This document shows, piece after piece, positions 1-8,751 of a stretch of DNA of 64,000 nt. The position numbers were made by a program, and so were the translations under genes. Under the pieces are notes generated by a model. That model saw only the letters and a program-made list of their open reading frames with translations. It ran no database searches and had not been told where the DNA came from. The stretch's first letter is position 1. Each line of letters begins with the position of its first letter. The stretch is from contig NZ_JBIQOI010000004.1 in NCBI RefSeq assembly GCF_044197065.1, positions 248,001 through 312,000 on the forward strand, read 5' to 3'. The DNA comes from Kluyvera ascorbata_C (GTDB lineage Bacteria; Pseudomonadota; Gammaproteobacteria; Enterobacterales; Enterobacteriaceae).

Positions 1-34
1 AACAAACATTTTAAGTTTTGCTATCTTATTGAGC

Positions 35-155
35 GTGCAATCGTATTTCAGGTTGTGTCATCAATAAAAAAACAAGCTAATCATCTGACGCAGCCACCAG
101 TTCCCTGGTGTTGGCGCAGTATTCGCGCACCCCGGTCTAGCCGGGGTCATTTTTT
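35..155 (+). ncRNA. arcZ: ArcZ small regulatory RNA
   Basis: ArcZ is an Hfq-dependent sRNA that activates rpoS translation and represses several mRNAs; RNase E trims it to a 3' fragment of about 56 nt. The 3' half here (about 100-155) matches the E. coli ArcZ 3' region that I remember: the seed around CCCTGGTGTTGGCGCAG, then a GC hairpin (ACCCCGG/CCGGGGT, 129-147) and a T run at 150-155. A possible -10 box TATCTT (22-27) would put the start near 35 and give about 121 nt, the usual ArcZ length. The 5' half differs from E. coli. The terminator tail overlaps the last codons of arcB, transcribed from the other strand. The 5' end is inferred, the 3' half is firm. Confidence 0.85.
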
Positions 156-2486
156 ATCAGCGTTCGCCACCCAGGCTTTTAATACCGCAACATCCTGCTG
201 CCACTCGGATTTCATTTCCTCAACCCATTCACCAACGTTATCCCACCAGGCCGGAAGATCGGGAGACTGGATCTGCTGCCCCAGCTGTTGCAGGTGACGC
301 AGGCCGACGGAACCCGCCGCGCCTTTAATCTTATGACCTTCTTCAACGATGCCTTTCTGGTCGCGGGCGGTCAGGTTAGATTCCAGTACCGCAAGGTAGC
401 CCGGCATCATCTTCTCGAAGACCGCCAGACCGTCGGTAATCAGCTTCGGCCCAACCAGCTCGATGTACTGTTCCAGCATTGGAATATCCAGTAACTGCTG
501 CGATTTGCTGCTTTCTACAGGGGTCACGGCACTCTCCTCTTCGTCTTCAACGGTATCCCAGAACTTCTTGATCATCGCGGTCAGGGCCGGTACTGAGAGC
601 GGTTTGCTCAGCACATCGTCCATACCGGCTTCCAGATACTCTTTCTTATCTTTCAGCACGTTTGCCGTCAGCGCCACCAGCGGCGGCAGGTCATCGGCGT
701 GGTATTTACGCGTCAGTTCGCGGGAGATATCCAGCCCGGTCATATCCGGCAGTTGGATATCCAGCAGCACCAGGTCATATTCGCCCGGCGTAAACATTTC
801 CAGCGCATCTTTGCCGGTCATGGCGACATCCACGCTGTTGCCCAGCTTCTCCAGCACCGAACGTGCGACAATCACGTTCAGTTCAATGTCTTCCACCAGC
901 AGGACGTGCAGCGCTGGCAGCGGCATTTCATCGTCTTCAAAGGCGTCTTCAACTTCTTCCGCCACGGCTGGCGCATGGACCGTCAATGTGAAGATGGCGC
1001 CATGCCCGGCCTGGCTTGAGACTTCAATATCGCCGCCCATGCTTTTCGCCAGACGGCGGGAAACCGCCAGGCCAATACCGGTTCCGGTGGCGGGCTTACC
1101 GCCCTGGCTATCTTTAACCTGGTAATACATGGCGAAGATTTTATCCTGCTCTTCCTGCGGGATCCCGATACCGGAGTCTTCGACTTCAAAGTGGAGCATA
1201 TCGCCAGCGTCATAGCGTACGCGCACCGTCACGCTGCCCTGCTGGGTAAACTTCACGGCGTTGCTGATAAGGTTCCACAGAATCTGGCGCAGACGGGTAC
1301 CGTCGGTAATCACCTTATGCGGCAGCGGCAGCGCGGGCTCCATCACGAAGCGTAGACCCTTTTGCTGCGCCTGTAGTCCTGAGAGGTTTTCCAGGTCGGC
1401 CAGGAAGCCCGTGAAATCGACCGGCTGGTTATCCAACTGGACTTTACGACGTTCCATTTTGTCCATGTCAATAATATCGTTGAAGATATTACCCAGCGTG
1501 ACCGCCGAGACATGAATGGTTTTCAGATATTTTTCCTGTTCAGCCGTCAGGTTGGTGTCGAGCAAAATACGACTCAAGCCGACGATGCCATTCAGCGGCG
1601 TACGCAGCTCATGGCTGATGGTAGAAATAAAGGTAGTCTTGTCGCGGCTGGCGCGCTCAAGCGCATCCTGATAGCGCTTACGCTCGGTAATATCGCGGCC
1701 AAAGCCCATCAGGCCGTGGCGTTTACCCACGCGGTCGTAATACGGCACTTTACGAATCTCGAAGCAGGCTTTGCGCCCATCGGGATAGTCAAGCCACTGC
1801 TCGTAGGTGAGCGACACGTTGTGGCGGAAGACTTTTTCATCGGTTTCAATGACTTTAGCGGCCGCCTCCGGGCTATAAACCTCTTCAGGGTGCAGGTGAA
1901 TCAGCTGCTTCTCGCTTTTGCCGGTCAGCAGTTCCATCGCCCGGTTACAGCCGGAGAACTCTTTATCTTCATTGCGGTAGAAAACCAAATCCGGTGAGGC
2001 ATCGAGGAAAGAGCGCAGGAAGGAGGACTGTTGCTCGAGGCGGATCTGCGTTTCTTCACGCTCCTGTACCTCAATACGCAACTGCTCTAGCGTCGCAAGG
2101 CGCTCGGCCTCGGCTTTTTCGCGATCGCTAATTTCCTGGTTGAGCTGCGAAATATTGTCTTTGAGCTGGACGTTCAGCTTGAGGTCGCGCTCGCGCATCT
2201 CTTCAAGCTTCTCCACCAGTCGGGAGAGACGTTGTCGGGATTCTTCCAGCTGTTCAACCACCACCGAAAGGAAGTAGACCGCCCAGGGCGTAATCAGCAA
2301 ACCGAAAAAGATAGAACGGATAACATCAATGCTTTCAACCTGGCCGTGCAGCACCATGGTTACCGCCATTTGTACCACAATGGCCAACACCACCAGCGCC
2401 AGCGCCAACAGCATGGAGAAACGTACCAGACCCAGCTTCATCATCAGGTCGACGTAATACTGCGCCAGCATACGGATTTGCTTCAT
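147..2486 (-). CDS. arcB: Aerobic respiration control hybrid sensor kinase ArcB
   Basis: This is the membrane sensor of the ArcAB two-component system. It reads the quinone redox state and passes phosphate to ArcA through a His-Asp-His relay. At 779 aa it is one residue longer than E. coli ArcB. The domains in order are two membrane segments (about 23-77), a coiled-coil linker, a PAS domain (about 155-275), the kinase H-box with His292 in SHELRTP, an HATPase, a receiver with Asp576 in LLDIQLPD, and an HPt domain with His718 in GHKIKG. An in-frame ATG ten codons upstream exists, but the downstream start at 2486 begins MKQIR as in E. coli. The gene ends tail to tail with arcZ. Confidence 0.98.
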   Translation of the reverse strand: MKQIRMLAQYYVDLMMKLGLVRFSMLLALALVVLAIVVQMAVTMVLHGQVESIDVIRSIFFGLLITPWAVYFLSVVVEQLEESRQRLSRLVEKLEEMRERDLKLNVQLKDNISQLNQEISDREKAEAERLATLEQLRIEVQEREETQIRLEQQSSFLRSFLDASPDLVFYRNEDKEFSGCNRAMELLTGKSEKQLIHLHPEEVYSPEAAAKVIETDEKVFRHNVSLTYEQWLDYPDGRKACFEIRKVPYYDRVGKRHGLMGFGRDITERKRYQDALERASRDKTTFISTISHELRTPLNGIVGLSRILLDTNLTAEQEKYLKTIHVSAVTLGNIFNDIIDMDKMERRKVQLDNQPVDFTGFLADLENLSGLQAQQKGLRFVMEPALPLPHKVITDGTRLRQILWNLISNAVKFTQQGSVTVRVRYDAGDMLHFEVEDSGIGIPQEEQDKIFAMYYQVKDSQGGKPATGTGIGLAVSRRLAKSMGGDIEVSSQAGHGAIFTLTVHAPAVAEEVEDAFEDDEMPLPALHVLLVEDIELNVIVARSVLEKLGNSVDVAMTGKDALEMFTPGEYDLVLLDIQLPDMTGLDISRELTRKYHADDLPPLVALTANVLKDKKEYLEAGMDDVLSKPLSVPALTAMIKKFWDTVEDEEESAVTPVESSKSQQLLDIPMLEQYIELVGPKLITDGLAVFEKMMPGYLAVLESNLTARDQKGIVEEGHKIKGAAGSVGLRHLQQLGQQIQSPDLPAWWDNVGEWVEEMKSEWQQDVAVLKAWVANADKK

Positions 2487-2593
2487 AAGGGATTCCTTAA
2501 CGACAACGTCGTTCAATAATACCCAATTCTGAGCGTGGCGCGGTAGGTTGTGCGAAAAATGCGGGGATTATCTGCTAATTGGAGCACTGAGCC

Positions 2594-2690
2594 ATTCCCG
2601 GCGGCGCTTCGCTTGGCCGGGCTACACTGCTGTGGTAGGCCGGATAGAGCGGAGCCGCCATCCGGCAGATGCCTACGGCTGCACCCACGG
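2594..2690. repeat. REP/BIME-like palindromic repeats between arcB and yhcC
   Basis: Two imperfect palindromes with typical REP words lie here: a GGCGG...GCCGGGCTAC unit at about 2594-2629, and TAGGCCGGATA with GCCATCCGGCA and CCTACGG at about 2635-2680. They lie downstream of yhcC (minus strand) and reach its last codons. They probably act as mRNA 3' ends or gyrase sites, as REPs generally do. Confidence 0.75.
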
Positions 2691-3596
2691 AGTGCCCAGC
2701 GCCGAGCCCTGCACACCGTGCTCGTTCAGGTATTTATCCAGCTCGACCATCCCGGTCCAGCGGTTCTCACACCACAGTGGAGCCAGCAGCGTCGGTCGGC
2801 GGGCGCTGGCGGAAATGCGATGATAAATCACCTCCGGCGGCGTATGGCGAATCATCTCGCCCGCGGTGACCGTATAGTCGTCCAGCGCAATCCCGTTCAG
2901 GCGTCCGGCTTCCCAGGCTTTCGCCATGATGCTGCCGGTGACGATATGCAGCGGGTGCAGCTTAATCCCATCAACGCCCGTTTCAACTACCTGCTGCAGC
3001 GTCTCCAGGCATTCGCTCTGCCCTTCGCCAGGCAGACCGACAATCAGGTGGCTGCATACCTTCAGCCCGCGCTCACGCGCCAGACGAGTGGTGTTCTGGT
3101 AACAGGCAAAATCATGACCACGGTTAATACGATGCAGCGTTTTATCGTGCGCCGTTTGCAGACCAAGCTCCAGCCACACTTCATAGCCCTGCTCGTGGTA
3201 CTCACTCAACAGGTCGAGCACCGCCTCCGGCACGCAATCCGGACGCGTCCCCACGCATAGCCCAACGATATTGGCCTGGCTGATAGCCTGCTGGTACATC
3301 GAACGCAGCACCTGCACTTCGGCAAAGGTGCTGGTATAGGCCTGGAAATAGGCCAGATAGCGTTTGGCGCGGTTCACCAGGTGCGCCTGATGCGCTAACT
3401 GCTCGGCAATCGACTTATGTTGCTGCTCTTCATCAGCAAACGAGGCCACGTTACAGAACGTGCAGCCGCCGCGGCCGATGGTGCCATCGCGGTTTGGGCA
3501 GCTAAATCCACCATGCAGCGTCAGTTTATGAACCTTTTCGCCATAACGACGCGTAAGATCCCCACCAAACATATTGACTAATTTTTGTAACTGCAT
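2673..3596 (-). CDS. yhcC: Radical SAM protein YhcC
   Basis: This 307-aa protein is a close homologue of E. coli YhcC, in the TIGR01212 radical-SAM family. Its substrate is not known to me. The [4Fe-4S] cysteines are visible near residues 30-50 in the CPNRDG...GGCTFC stretch, a family variant with a long gap between the first and second Cys. The start at 3596 (MQLQKLVN) matches E. coli; an upstream in-frame ATG would add 27 residues of low-complexity sequence and is not supported. The gene diverges from gltB across a 685-bp gap. Confidence 0.93.
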   Translation of the reverse strand: MQLQKLVNMFGGDLTRRYGEKVHKLTLHGGFSCPNRDGTIGRGGCTFCNVASFADEEQQHKSIAEQLAHQAHLVNRAKRYLAYFQAYTSTFAEVQVLRSMYQQAISQANIVGLCVGTRPDCVPEAVLDLLSEYHEQGYEVWLELGLQTAHDKTLHRINRGHDFACYQNTTRLARERGLKVCSHLIVGLPGEGQSECLETLQQVVETGVDGIKLHPLHIVTGSIMAKAWEAGRLNGIALDDYTVTAGEMIRHTPPEVIYHRISASARRPTLLAPLWCENRWTGMVELDKYLNEHGVQGSALGTPWVQP

Positions 3597-3893
3597 AATC
3601 TGATAGACCGGCCTGAAGAAAGGGGCCAAGCCTGCCACTTTTAGTCTCGATCGGCGATGACCTGGATCAATCGCCATGTAGACCTTTTATCTCATTGCAT
3701 AACCAATCAAAATAACTGCAATTTCATTCACACCCATATAGATTATATTTACTTATGTTCAGCGGCTAATTTGCAATAATCTATCTGCCGTTGAAAAACA
3801 GAGTGATCCTATACCCCCACACTCCATGCCAGCATTAAATGCTACTTATTGCAGAATAAACAGTGCATGACGATTAAAACAGCGCTTTCAGAT

Positions 3894-3909
3894 AGTGAGA
3901 CAGATCACA
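3894..3909. promoter_or_regulatory. CRP-like binding site upstream of gltB
   Basis: The sequence AGTGA-GACAGA-TCACA differs from the CRP consensus TGTGA-N6-TCACA at only one core position. cAMP-CRP is known to influence gltBD transcription in E. coli, which fits. Assignment is by motif only. Confidence 0.6.
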
Positions 3910-4034
3910 CTCGCTAATCCCTTTCAGCACGGTTAACGCAAGTCTAAAATGTCATATTTTTCTTATATATCATTGCGTTAATTGCTCTATAGCACATTTC
4001 TGTATAAATAAGATTGCCATTTGACCTATGTATC

Positions 4035-4091
4035 GATTCCCGATAAGTTGGGAATCCGCTGGAAGCTTTCTGGATGAGCAGTCTGCTCATC
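4035..4091 (+). other. Two hairpins in the gltB leader
   Basis: Hairpin 1 pairs GATTCCC (4035-4041) with GGGAATC (4050-4056). Hairpin 2 pairs GATGAGCA (4073-4080) with TGCTCATC (4084-4091) across a 3-nt loop. Both are perfect and lie between the plausible promoter and gltB. Neither is followed by a T run, so they are not obvious terminators. Role unknown. Confidence 0.55.
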
Positions 4092-4189
4092 ATATTTATG
4101 CAGTAATTGAGATTCCCTCTTAAGCAAGTCCTCAAACTTGTGCGACCTACGCGAAAAGGATAAAAGAGGGCGAATGCGAGGTTAGGCAG

Positions 4190-4330
4190 ATGATTGCCAT
4201 ACCCCGTCGCCATGCTCTTGCTGTGCCTTGCGCGCAATCGATTAAGGGGGCGTCCCGTAGAGCCTGGGGAGGTTCACTGATATGTTGTACGATAAATCCC
4301 TTGAGAGGGATAACTGTGGTTTCGGCCTGA
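4190..4330 (+). CDS. Possible 46-codon upstream ORF overlapping the gltB start
   Basis: An ATG at 4190 is preceded by GAGG at 8-nt spacing and opens a frame of 46 codons that runs past the gltB ATG (4282) in a different frame. Its early residues PRRHALAVP resemble the N-terminal extension once annotated on E. coli GltB (as I remember it, PRRHALSVP), but here that extension is out of frame with gltB. It could be a translated leader that couples to gltB, or a decayed stretch with no function. Not demonstrated. Confidence 0.3.
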   Translation: MIAIPRRHALAVPCAQSIKGASRRAWGGSLICCTINPLRGITVVSA

Positions 4331-7300
4331 TCGCCCACATAGAAGGCGAACCTAGCCACAAGGTAGTGCGTACCGCGATACACGCACTGGCCCGAATGCA
4401 GCACCGCGGCGCGATTCTCGCCGACGGTAAAACCGGTGACGGTTGTGGCCTGCTGCTGCAAAAACCTGACCGTTTCTTTCGCATCGTCGCCGAAGAGCGC
4501 GGCTGGCGCTTAGCGAAAAACTATGCCGTTGGGATGCTGTTTCTGAATAAGGATCCTGAACTGGCTGCGGCGTCTCGCCGTGTTGTAGAAGAAGAACTGC
4601 AGCGTGAAACCCTGTCTATCGTCGGCTGGCGCGATGTGCCAACCAATGAAGGCGTGCTGGGTGAGATCGCCCTCTCCTCTCTGCCTCGCATCGAACAAAT
4701 TTTCGTTAACGCCCCTGCGGGCTGGCGCCCACGCGATATGGAACGCCGTCTGTTTATCGCCCGTCGCCGTATCGAAAAACGCCTCCAGGAAGATAAAGAC
4801 TTCTACGTTTGTAGCCTGTCGAACCTGGTCAACATCTATAAAGGTCTGTGTATGCCGGCGGATTTGCCGCGCTTCTACCTGGACCTCGCGGACCTGCGCC
4901 TGGAATCAGCCATCTGCCTGTTCCACCAGCGCTTCTCCACCAACACCGTACCACGCTGGCCGCTGGCTCAGCCGTTCCGCTATCTGGCGCACAACGGCGA
5001 AATCAACACCATCACCGGTAACCGCCAGTGGGCGCGTGCGCGTACCTATAAGTTCCAGACCCCGCTGATCCCGGATCTGCACGACGCCGCGCCATTCGTC
5101 AACGAAACCGGCTCCGACTCCAGCTCCATGGATAACATGCTTGAGCTGCTGCTGGCGGGCGGGATGGACATCATCCGTGCCATGCGTCTGCTGGTACCAC
5201 CGGCCTGGCAGAACAACCCGGATATGGACCCGGATCTGCGTTCGTTCTTCGACTTTAACTCCATGCACATGGAGCCGTGGGACGGCCCGGCGGGCATCGT
5301 CATGTCTGACGGTCGCTACGCTGCCTGTAACCTTGACCGTAACGGCCTGCGTCCGGCGCGCTACGTCATCACTAAAGACAAGCTCATCACCTGCGCCTCT
5401 GAAGTCGGCATCTGGGATTACCAGCCTGACGAAGTGGTTGAAAAAGGCCGCGTAGGCCCAGGCGAGCTGATGGTTATCGACACCCGCAGTGGCCGCATTC
5501 TGCACTCTGCTGAAACCGACAACGATCTGAAAAGCCGCCACCCGTACAAAGAGTGGATGGAGAAAAACGTTCGCCGCCTGGTGCCGTTCGAAGATCTGGC
5601 CGACGATCGCGTTGGCAGCCGTGAGCTGGACGACGATACCCTCGCCAGCTACCAGAAACAGTTTAACTACAGCGCCGAAGAGCTGGATTCCGTTATCCGC
5701 GTACTCGGTGAAAACGGCCAGGAAGCGGTCGGCTCAATGGGTGATGACACACCATTCGCCGTGCTCTCCAGCCAGCCGCGTATTATATACGACTACTTCC
5801 GTCAGCAGTTTGCGCAGGTGACTAACCCGCCAATCGACCCGCTGCGTGAAGCGCACGTGATGTCACTGGCGACCAGCATCGGCCGCGAGATGAACGTCTT
5901 CTGCGAAGCGGAAGGCCAGGCACACCGCCTGAGCTTCAAATCGCCGATTCTGCTGTACTCCGATTTCAATCAGCTCACCACGATGAAAGAGGAGCACTAC
6001 CGCGCCGACACGCTTGATATCACCTTCGATGTGACAGAAACCAACCTCGAAGAGACGGTTAAAGCGCTGTGCGACAAAGCCGAAGAGATGGTGCGTAACG
6101 GTACCGTGCTGCTGGTGCTCTCTGACCGTAACATCGCCAAAAATCGTCTGCCGGTACCGGCACCGATGGCGGTAGGCGCCATTCAGGCCCGTCTGGTTGA
6201 TAAGAGCCTGCGCTGCGATGCCAACATCATTGTTGAAACCGCCAGCGCCCGCGACCCGCACCACTTTGCGGTACTACTCGGCTTTGGCGCCACGGCTATC
6301 TATCCGTACCTGGCTTATGAAACCCTGGGCCGTCTGATTGATACTCACGCTATTGAGAAAGACTACCGCACGGTGATGCTGAACTACCGTAACGGCATCA
6401 ACAAAGGCCTGTACAAGATCATGTCCAAAATGGGCATCTCGACCATCGCATCCTATCGCTGCTCCAAACTGTTTGAAGCGGTTGGCCTGCACGACGATGT
6501 GGTCAACAACTGCTTCCAGGGCGTGGTTAGCCGCATCGGTGGCGCGTCGTTCGACGACTTCCAGCAGGATCTGCTGAACCTGTCGAAACGTGCCTGGCTG
6601 GCGCGTAAACCACTAGATCAGGGCGGCCTGCTCAAATACGTTCACGGCGGCGAATACCACGCTTACAACCCGGACGTGGTGCGCACTCTGCAACAGGCAG
6701 TACAGAGTGGCGAGTACAGCGATTATAAAGAATACGCAGAGCTGGTGAACAACCGTCCTGCAGCAACGCTGCGTGACCTGCTGGCGATTACCCCGAACGG
6801 GGAAACCGTCAACCTGGCCGACGTTGAGCCAGCAAGCGACCTGTTCAAGCGTTTCGACACCGCCGCAATGTCTATCGGCGCGCTGAGCCCGGAAGCACAC
6901 GAAGCGTTGGCGGAAGCGATGAACAGCATCGGCGGCAACTCAAACTCCGGCGAAGGCGGCGAAGACCCGGCGCGTTACGGCACCAACAAAGTCTCGCGCA
7001 TCAAGCAGGTGGCCTCCGGTCGCTTTGGCGTGACGCCTGCGTACCTGGTTAACGCCGACGTGATTCAGATTAAAGTTGCCCAGGGCGCGAAGCCAGGCGA
7101 AGGCGGTCAGTTACCGGGTGATAAAGTCACGCCGTACATCGCCAAGCTGCGCTACTCCGTACCGGGCGTGACGCTGATTTCGCCACCGCCGCACCACGAT
7201 ATTTACTCTATCGAGGATCTGGCGCAGCTGATTTTCGACCTGAAACAGGTCAACCCGAAAGCGATGATATCCGTGAAGCTGGTTTCCGAACCCGGCGTAG

Positions 7301-8742
7301 GCACCATCGCCACCGGCGTAGCAAAAGCTTATGCCGACCTTATCACCATCGCCGGCTACGACGGCGGTACCGGTGCAAGCCCACTGTCCTCCGTGAAATA
7401 TGCGGGCTGCCCGTGGGAGCTGGGTCTGGTCGAAACACAGCAAGCGCTGGTTGCTAATGGCCTGCGTCACAAGATTCGTCTGCAGGTGGACGGCGGCCTG
7501 AAAACCGGCGTCGACATCATTAAAGCAGCGATCCTCGGCGCGGAAAGCTTCGGCTTCGGTACCGGGCCAATGGTGGCGCTGGGCTGTAAATATCTGCGTA
7601 TTTGCCACCTGAACAACTGCGCAACCGGTGTTGCAACTCAGGATGACAAACTGCGTAAGAACCACTATCACGGCCTGCCGTTCAAAGTGACCAACTACTT
7701 TGAATTCATCGCCCGTGAAGTGCGCGAGCTGATGGCTGAACTGGGCGTAACCCGCCTCGTGGACCTGATTGGCCGCACCGACCTGCTCAAAGAGCTGGAT
7801 GGCTTCACCGCCAAACAGCAGAAGCTGGAGCTGTCTCGTCTGCTGGAAACCGCTGAGCCACATCCTGGCAAAGCGCTGTACTGCACCGAGAACAACCCGC
7901 CGTTTGATAACGGCGTGCTGAACGCGCAGCTGCTGCAGCAGGCAAAACCGTTTGTTGATGACCGCCAGAGCAAAACCTTCTGGTTCGACATCCGCAACAC
8001 CGATCGTTCCGTAGGCGCGTCGCTGTCTGGCTATATTGCCCAGACGCACGGCGACCAGGGACTGGCATCGGATCCGATTAAAGCGCACTTCAGCGGCACC
8101 GCAGGTCAGAGCTTCGGCGTGTGGAACGCAGGCGGCGTTGAGCTGTACCTGACTGGCGATGCCAACGACTACGTCGGTAAAGGCATGGCGGGCGGTCTGC
8201 TGGCGATTCGTCCTCCGGTGGGTTCATCCTTCCGCAGCCACGAAGCGAGCATCATCGGCAACACCTGCCTGTACGGCGCGACCGGCGGTCGTCTGTACGC
8301 CGCAGGCCGTGCGGGTGAACGTTTCGGCGTGCGTAACTCCGGGGCGATTACGGTAGTTGAAGGGATTGGCGACAACGGCTGTGAATACATGACCGGCGGC
8401 ATCGTCTGCGTGTTGGGCAAAACGGGCGTTAACTTCGGTGCCGGTATGACAGGCGGCTTCGCCTACGTACTGGATGAAGATGGTGATTTCCGCAAACGCG
8501 TGAACCCGGAACTGGTGGAAGTGCTGGATGTTGACTCACTGGCGATTCACGAAGAGCACCTACGCGGTCTGATTACCGAACACGTGCAGTTAACCGGTTC
8601 TTCCCGCGGCGAAGAGATCCTGGCGCACTGGCCGTCTTACTCCGCGAAGTTCGCGCTGGTTAAGCCGAAGTCCAGTGATGTGAAAGCCCTGTTGGGTCAC
8701 CGTAGTCGTAGCGCAGCTGAGCTGCGTGTGCAGGCGCAGTAA
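4282..8742 (+). CDS. gltB: Glutamate synthase (NADPH) large subunit
   Basis: GltB is the large subunit of GOGAT, converting glutamine plus 2-oxoglutarate to two glutamates. It has 1486 aa, the same as E. coli. An 11-residue propeptide precedes the nucleophile Cys12 (DNCGFG) of the class II amidotransferase domain. Then come the central domain, the FMN/2-oxoglutarate synthase domain (about 800-1190, with GEGGQLPGD and GYDGGTGASP), the 3Fe-4S cysteines in CKYLRICHLNNC, and the C-terminal Gly-rich beta-helix. The start has a strong GGGGAGG ribosome site at 4266-4272. gltD follows after 9 bp, so the two subunits are co-transcribed. Confidence 0.99.
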   Translation: MLYDKSLERDNCGFGLIAHIEGEPSHKVVRTAIHALARMQHRGAILADGKTGDGCGLLLQKPDRFFRIVAEERGWRLAKNYAVGMLFLNKDPELAAASRRVVEEELQRETLSIVGWRDVPTNEGVLGEIALSSLPRIEQIFVNAPAGWRPRDMERRLFIARRRIEKRLQEDKDFYVCSLSNLVNIYKGLCMPADLPRFYLDLADLRLESAICLFHQRFSTNTVPRWPLAQPFRYLAHNGEINTITGNRQWARARTYKFQTPLIPDLHDAAPFVNETGSDSSSMDNMLELLLAGGMDIIRAMRLLVPPAWQNNPDMDPDLRSFFDFNSMHMEPWDGPAGIVMSDGRYAACNLDRNGLRPARYVITKDKLITCASEVGIWDYQPDEVVEKGRVGPGELMVIDTRSGRILHSAETDNDLKSRHPYKEWMEKNVRRLVPFEDLADDRVGSRELDDDTLASYQKQFNYSAEELDSVIRVLGENGQEAVGSMGDDTPFAVLSSQPRIIYDYFRQQFAQVTNPPIDPLREAHVMSLATSIGREMNVFCEAEGQAHRLSFKSPILLYSDFNQLTTMKEEHYRADTLDITFDVTETNLEETVKALCDKAEEMVRNGTVLLVLSDRNIAKNRLPVPAPMAVGAIQARLVDKSLRCDANIIVETASARDPHHFAVLLGFGATAIYPYLAYETLGRLIDTHAIEKDYRTVMLNYRNGINKGLYKIMSKMGISTIASYRCSKLFEAVGLHDDVVNNCFQGVVSRIGGASFDDFQQDLLNLSKRAWLARKPLDQGGLLKYVHGGEYHAYNPDVVRTLQQAVQSGEYSDYKEYAELVNNRPAATLRDLLAITPNGETVNLADVEPASDLFKRFDTAAMSIGALSPEAHEALAEAMNSIGGNSNSGEGGEDPARYGTNKVSRIKQVASGRFGVTPAYLVNADVIQIKVAQGAKPGEGGQLPGDKVTPYIAKLRYSVPGVTLISPPPHHDIYSIEDLAQLIFDLKQVNPKAMISVKLVSEPGVGTIATGVAKAYADLITIAGYDGGTGASPLSSVKYAGCPWELGLVETQQALVANGLRHKIRLQVDGGLKTGVDIIKAAILGAESFGFGTGPMVALGCKYLRICHLNNCATGVATQDDKLRKNHYHGLPFKVTNYFEFIAREVRELMAELGVTRLVDLIGRTDLLKELDGFTAKQQKLELSRLLETAEPHPGKALYCTENNPPFDNGVLNAQLLQQAKPFVDDRQSKTFWFDIRNTDRSVGASLSGYIAQTHGDQGLASDPIKAHFSGTAGQSFGVWNAGGVELYLTGDANDYVGKGMAGGLLAIRPPVGSSFRSHEASIIGNTCLYGATGGRLYAAGRAGERFGVRNSGAITVVEGIGDNGCEYMTGGIVCVLGKTGVNFGAGMTGGFAYVLDEDGDFRKRVNPELVEVLDVDSLAIHEEHLRGLITEHVQLTGSSRGEEILAHWPSYSAKFALVKPKSSDVKALLGHRSRSAAELRVQAQ

Positions 8743-8751
8743 GAGGTCATC

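Larger units (their letters stand above)
3597..4281. promoter_or_regulatory. Divergent yhcC-gltB control region and gltB leader
   Basis: This is 685 bp of AT-rich, non-coding DNA. It contains a CRP-like site at 3894-3909, several -10-like words (TAAAAT 3945-3950, TATAAA 4003-4008), two perfect hairpins (4035-4056 and 4073-4091) and a short reading frame that overlaps the gltB start (see separate entries). In E. coli the corresponding region is controlled by Lrp, IHF and CRP. Lrp and IHF sites cannot be placed confidently by eye. I cannot decide between promoters; if TATAAA is used, the gltB leader is about 265 nt. Confidence 0.6.

Noticed and set aside
3944..4237. 97-codon minus-strand frame in the gltB leader
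   Set aside because: Composition is that of non-coding DNA, with no ribosome site; it is the reverse of the hairpin region.
7111..8088. 325-codon minus-strand open frame inside gltB
   Set aside because: It lies fully antisense to a strongly conserved coding region; its protein looks like the reverse translation shadow of GC-rich codons, with no family features or ribosome site.
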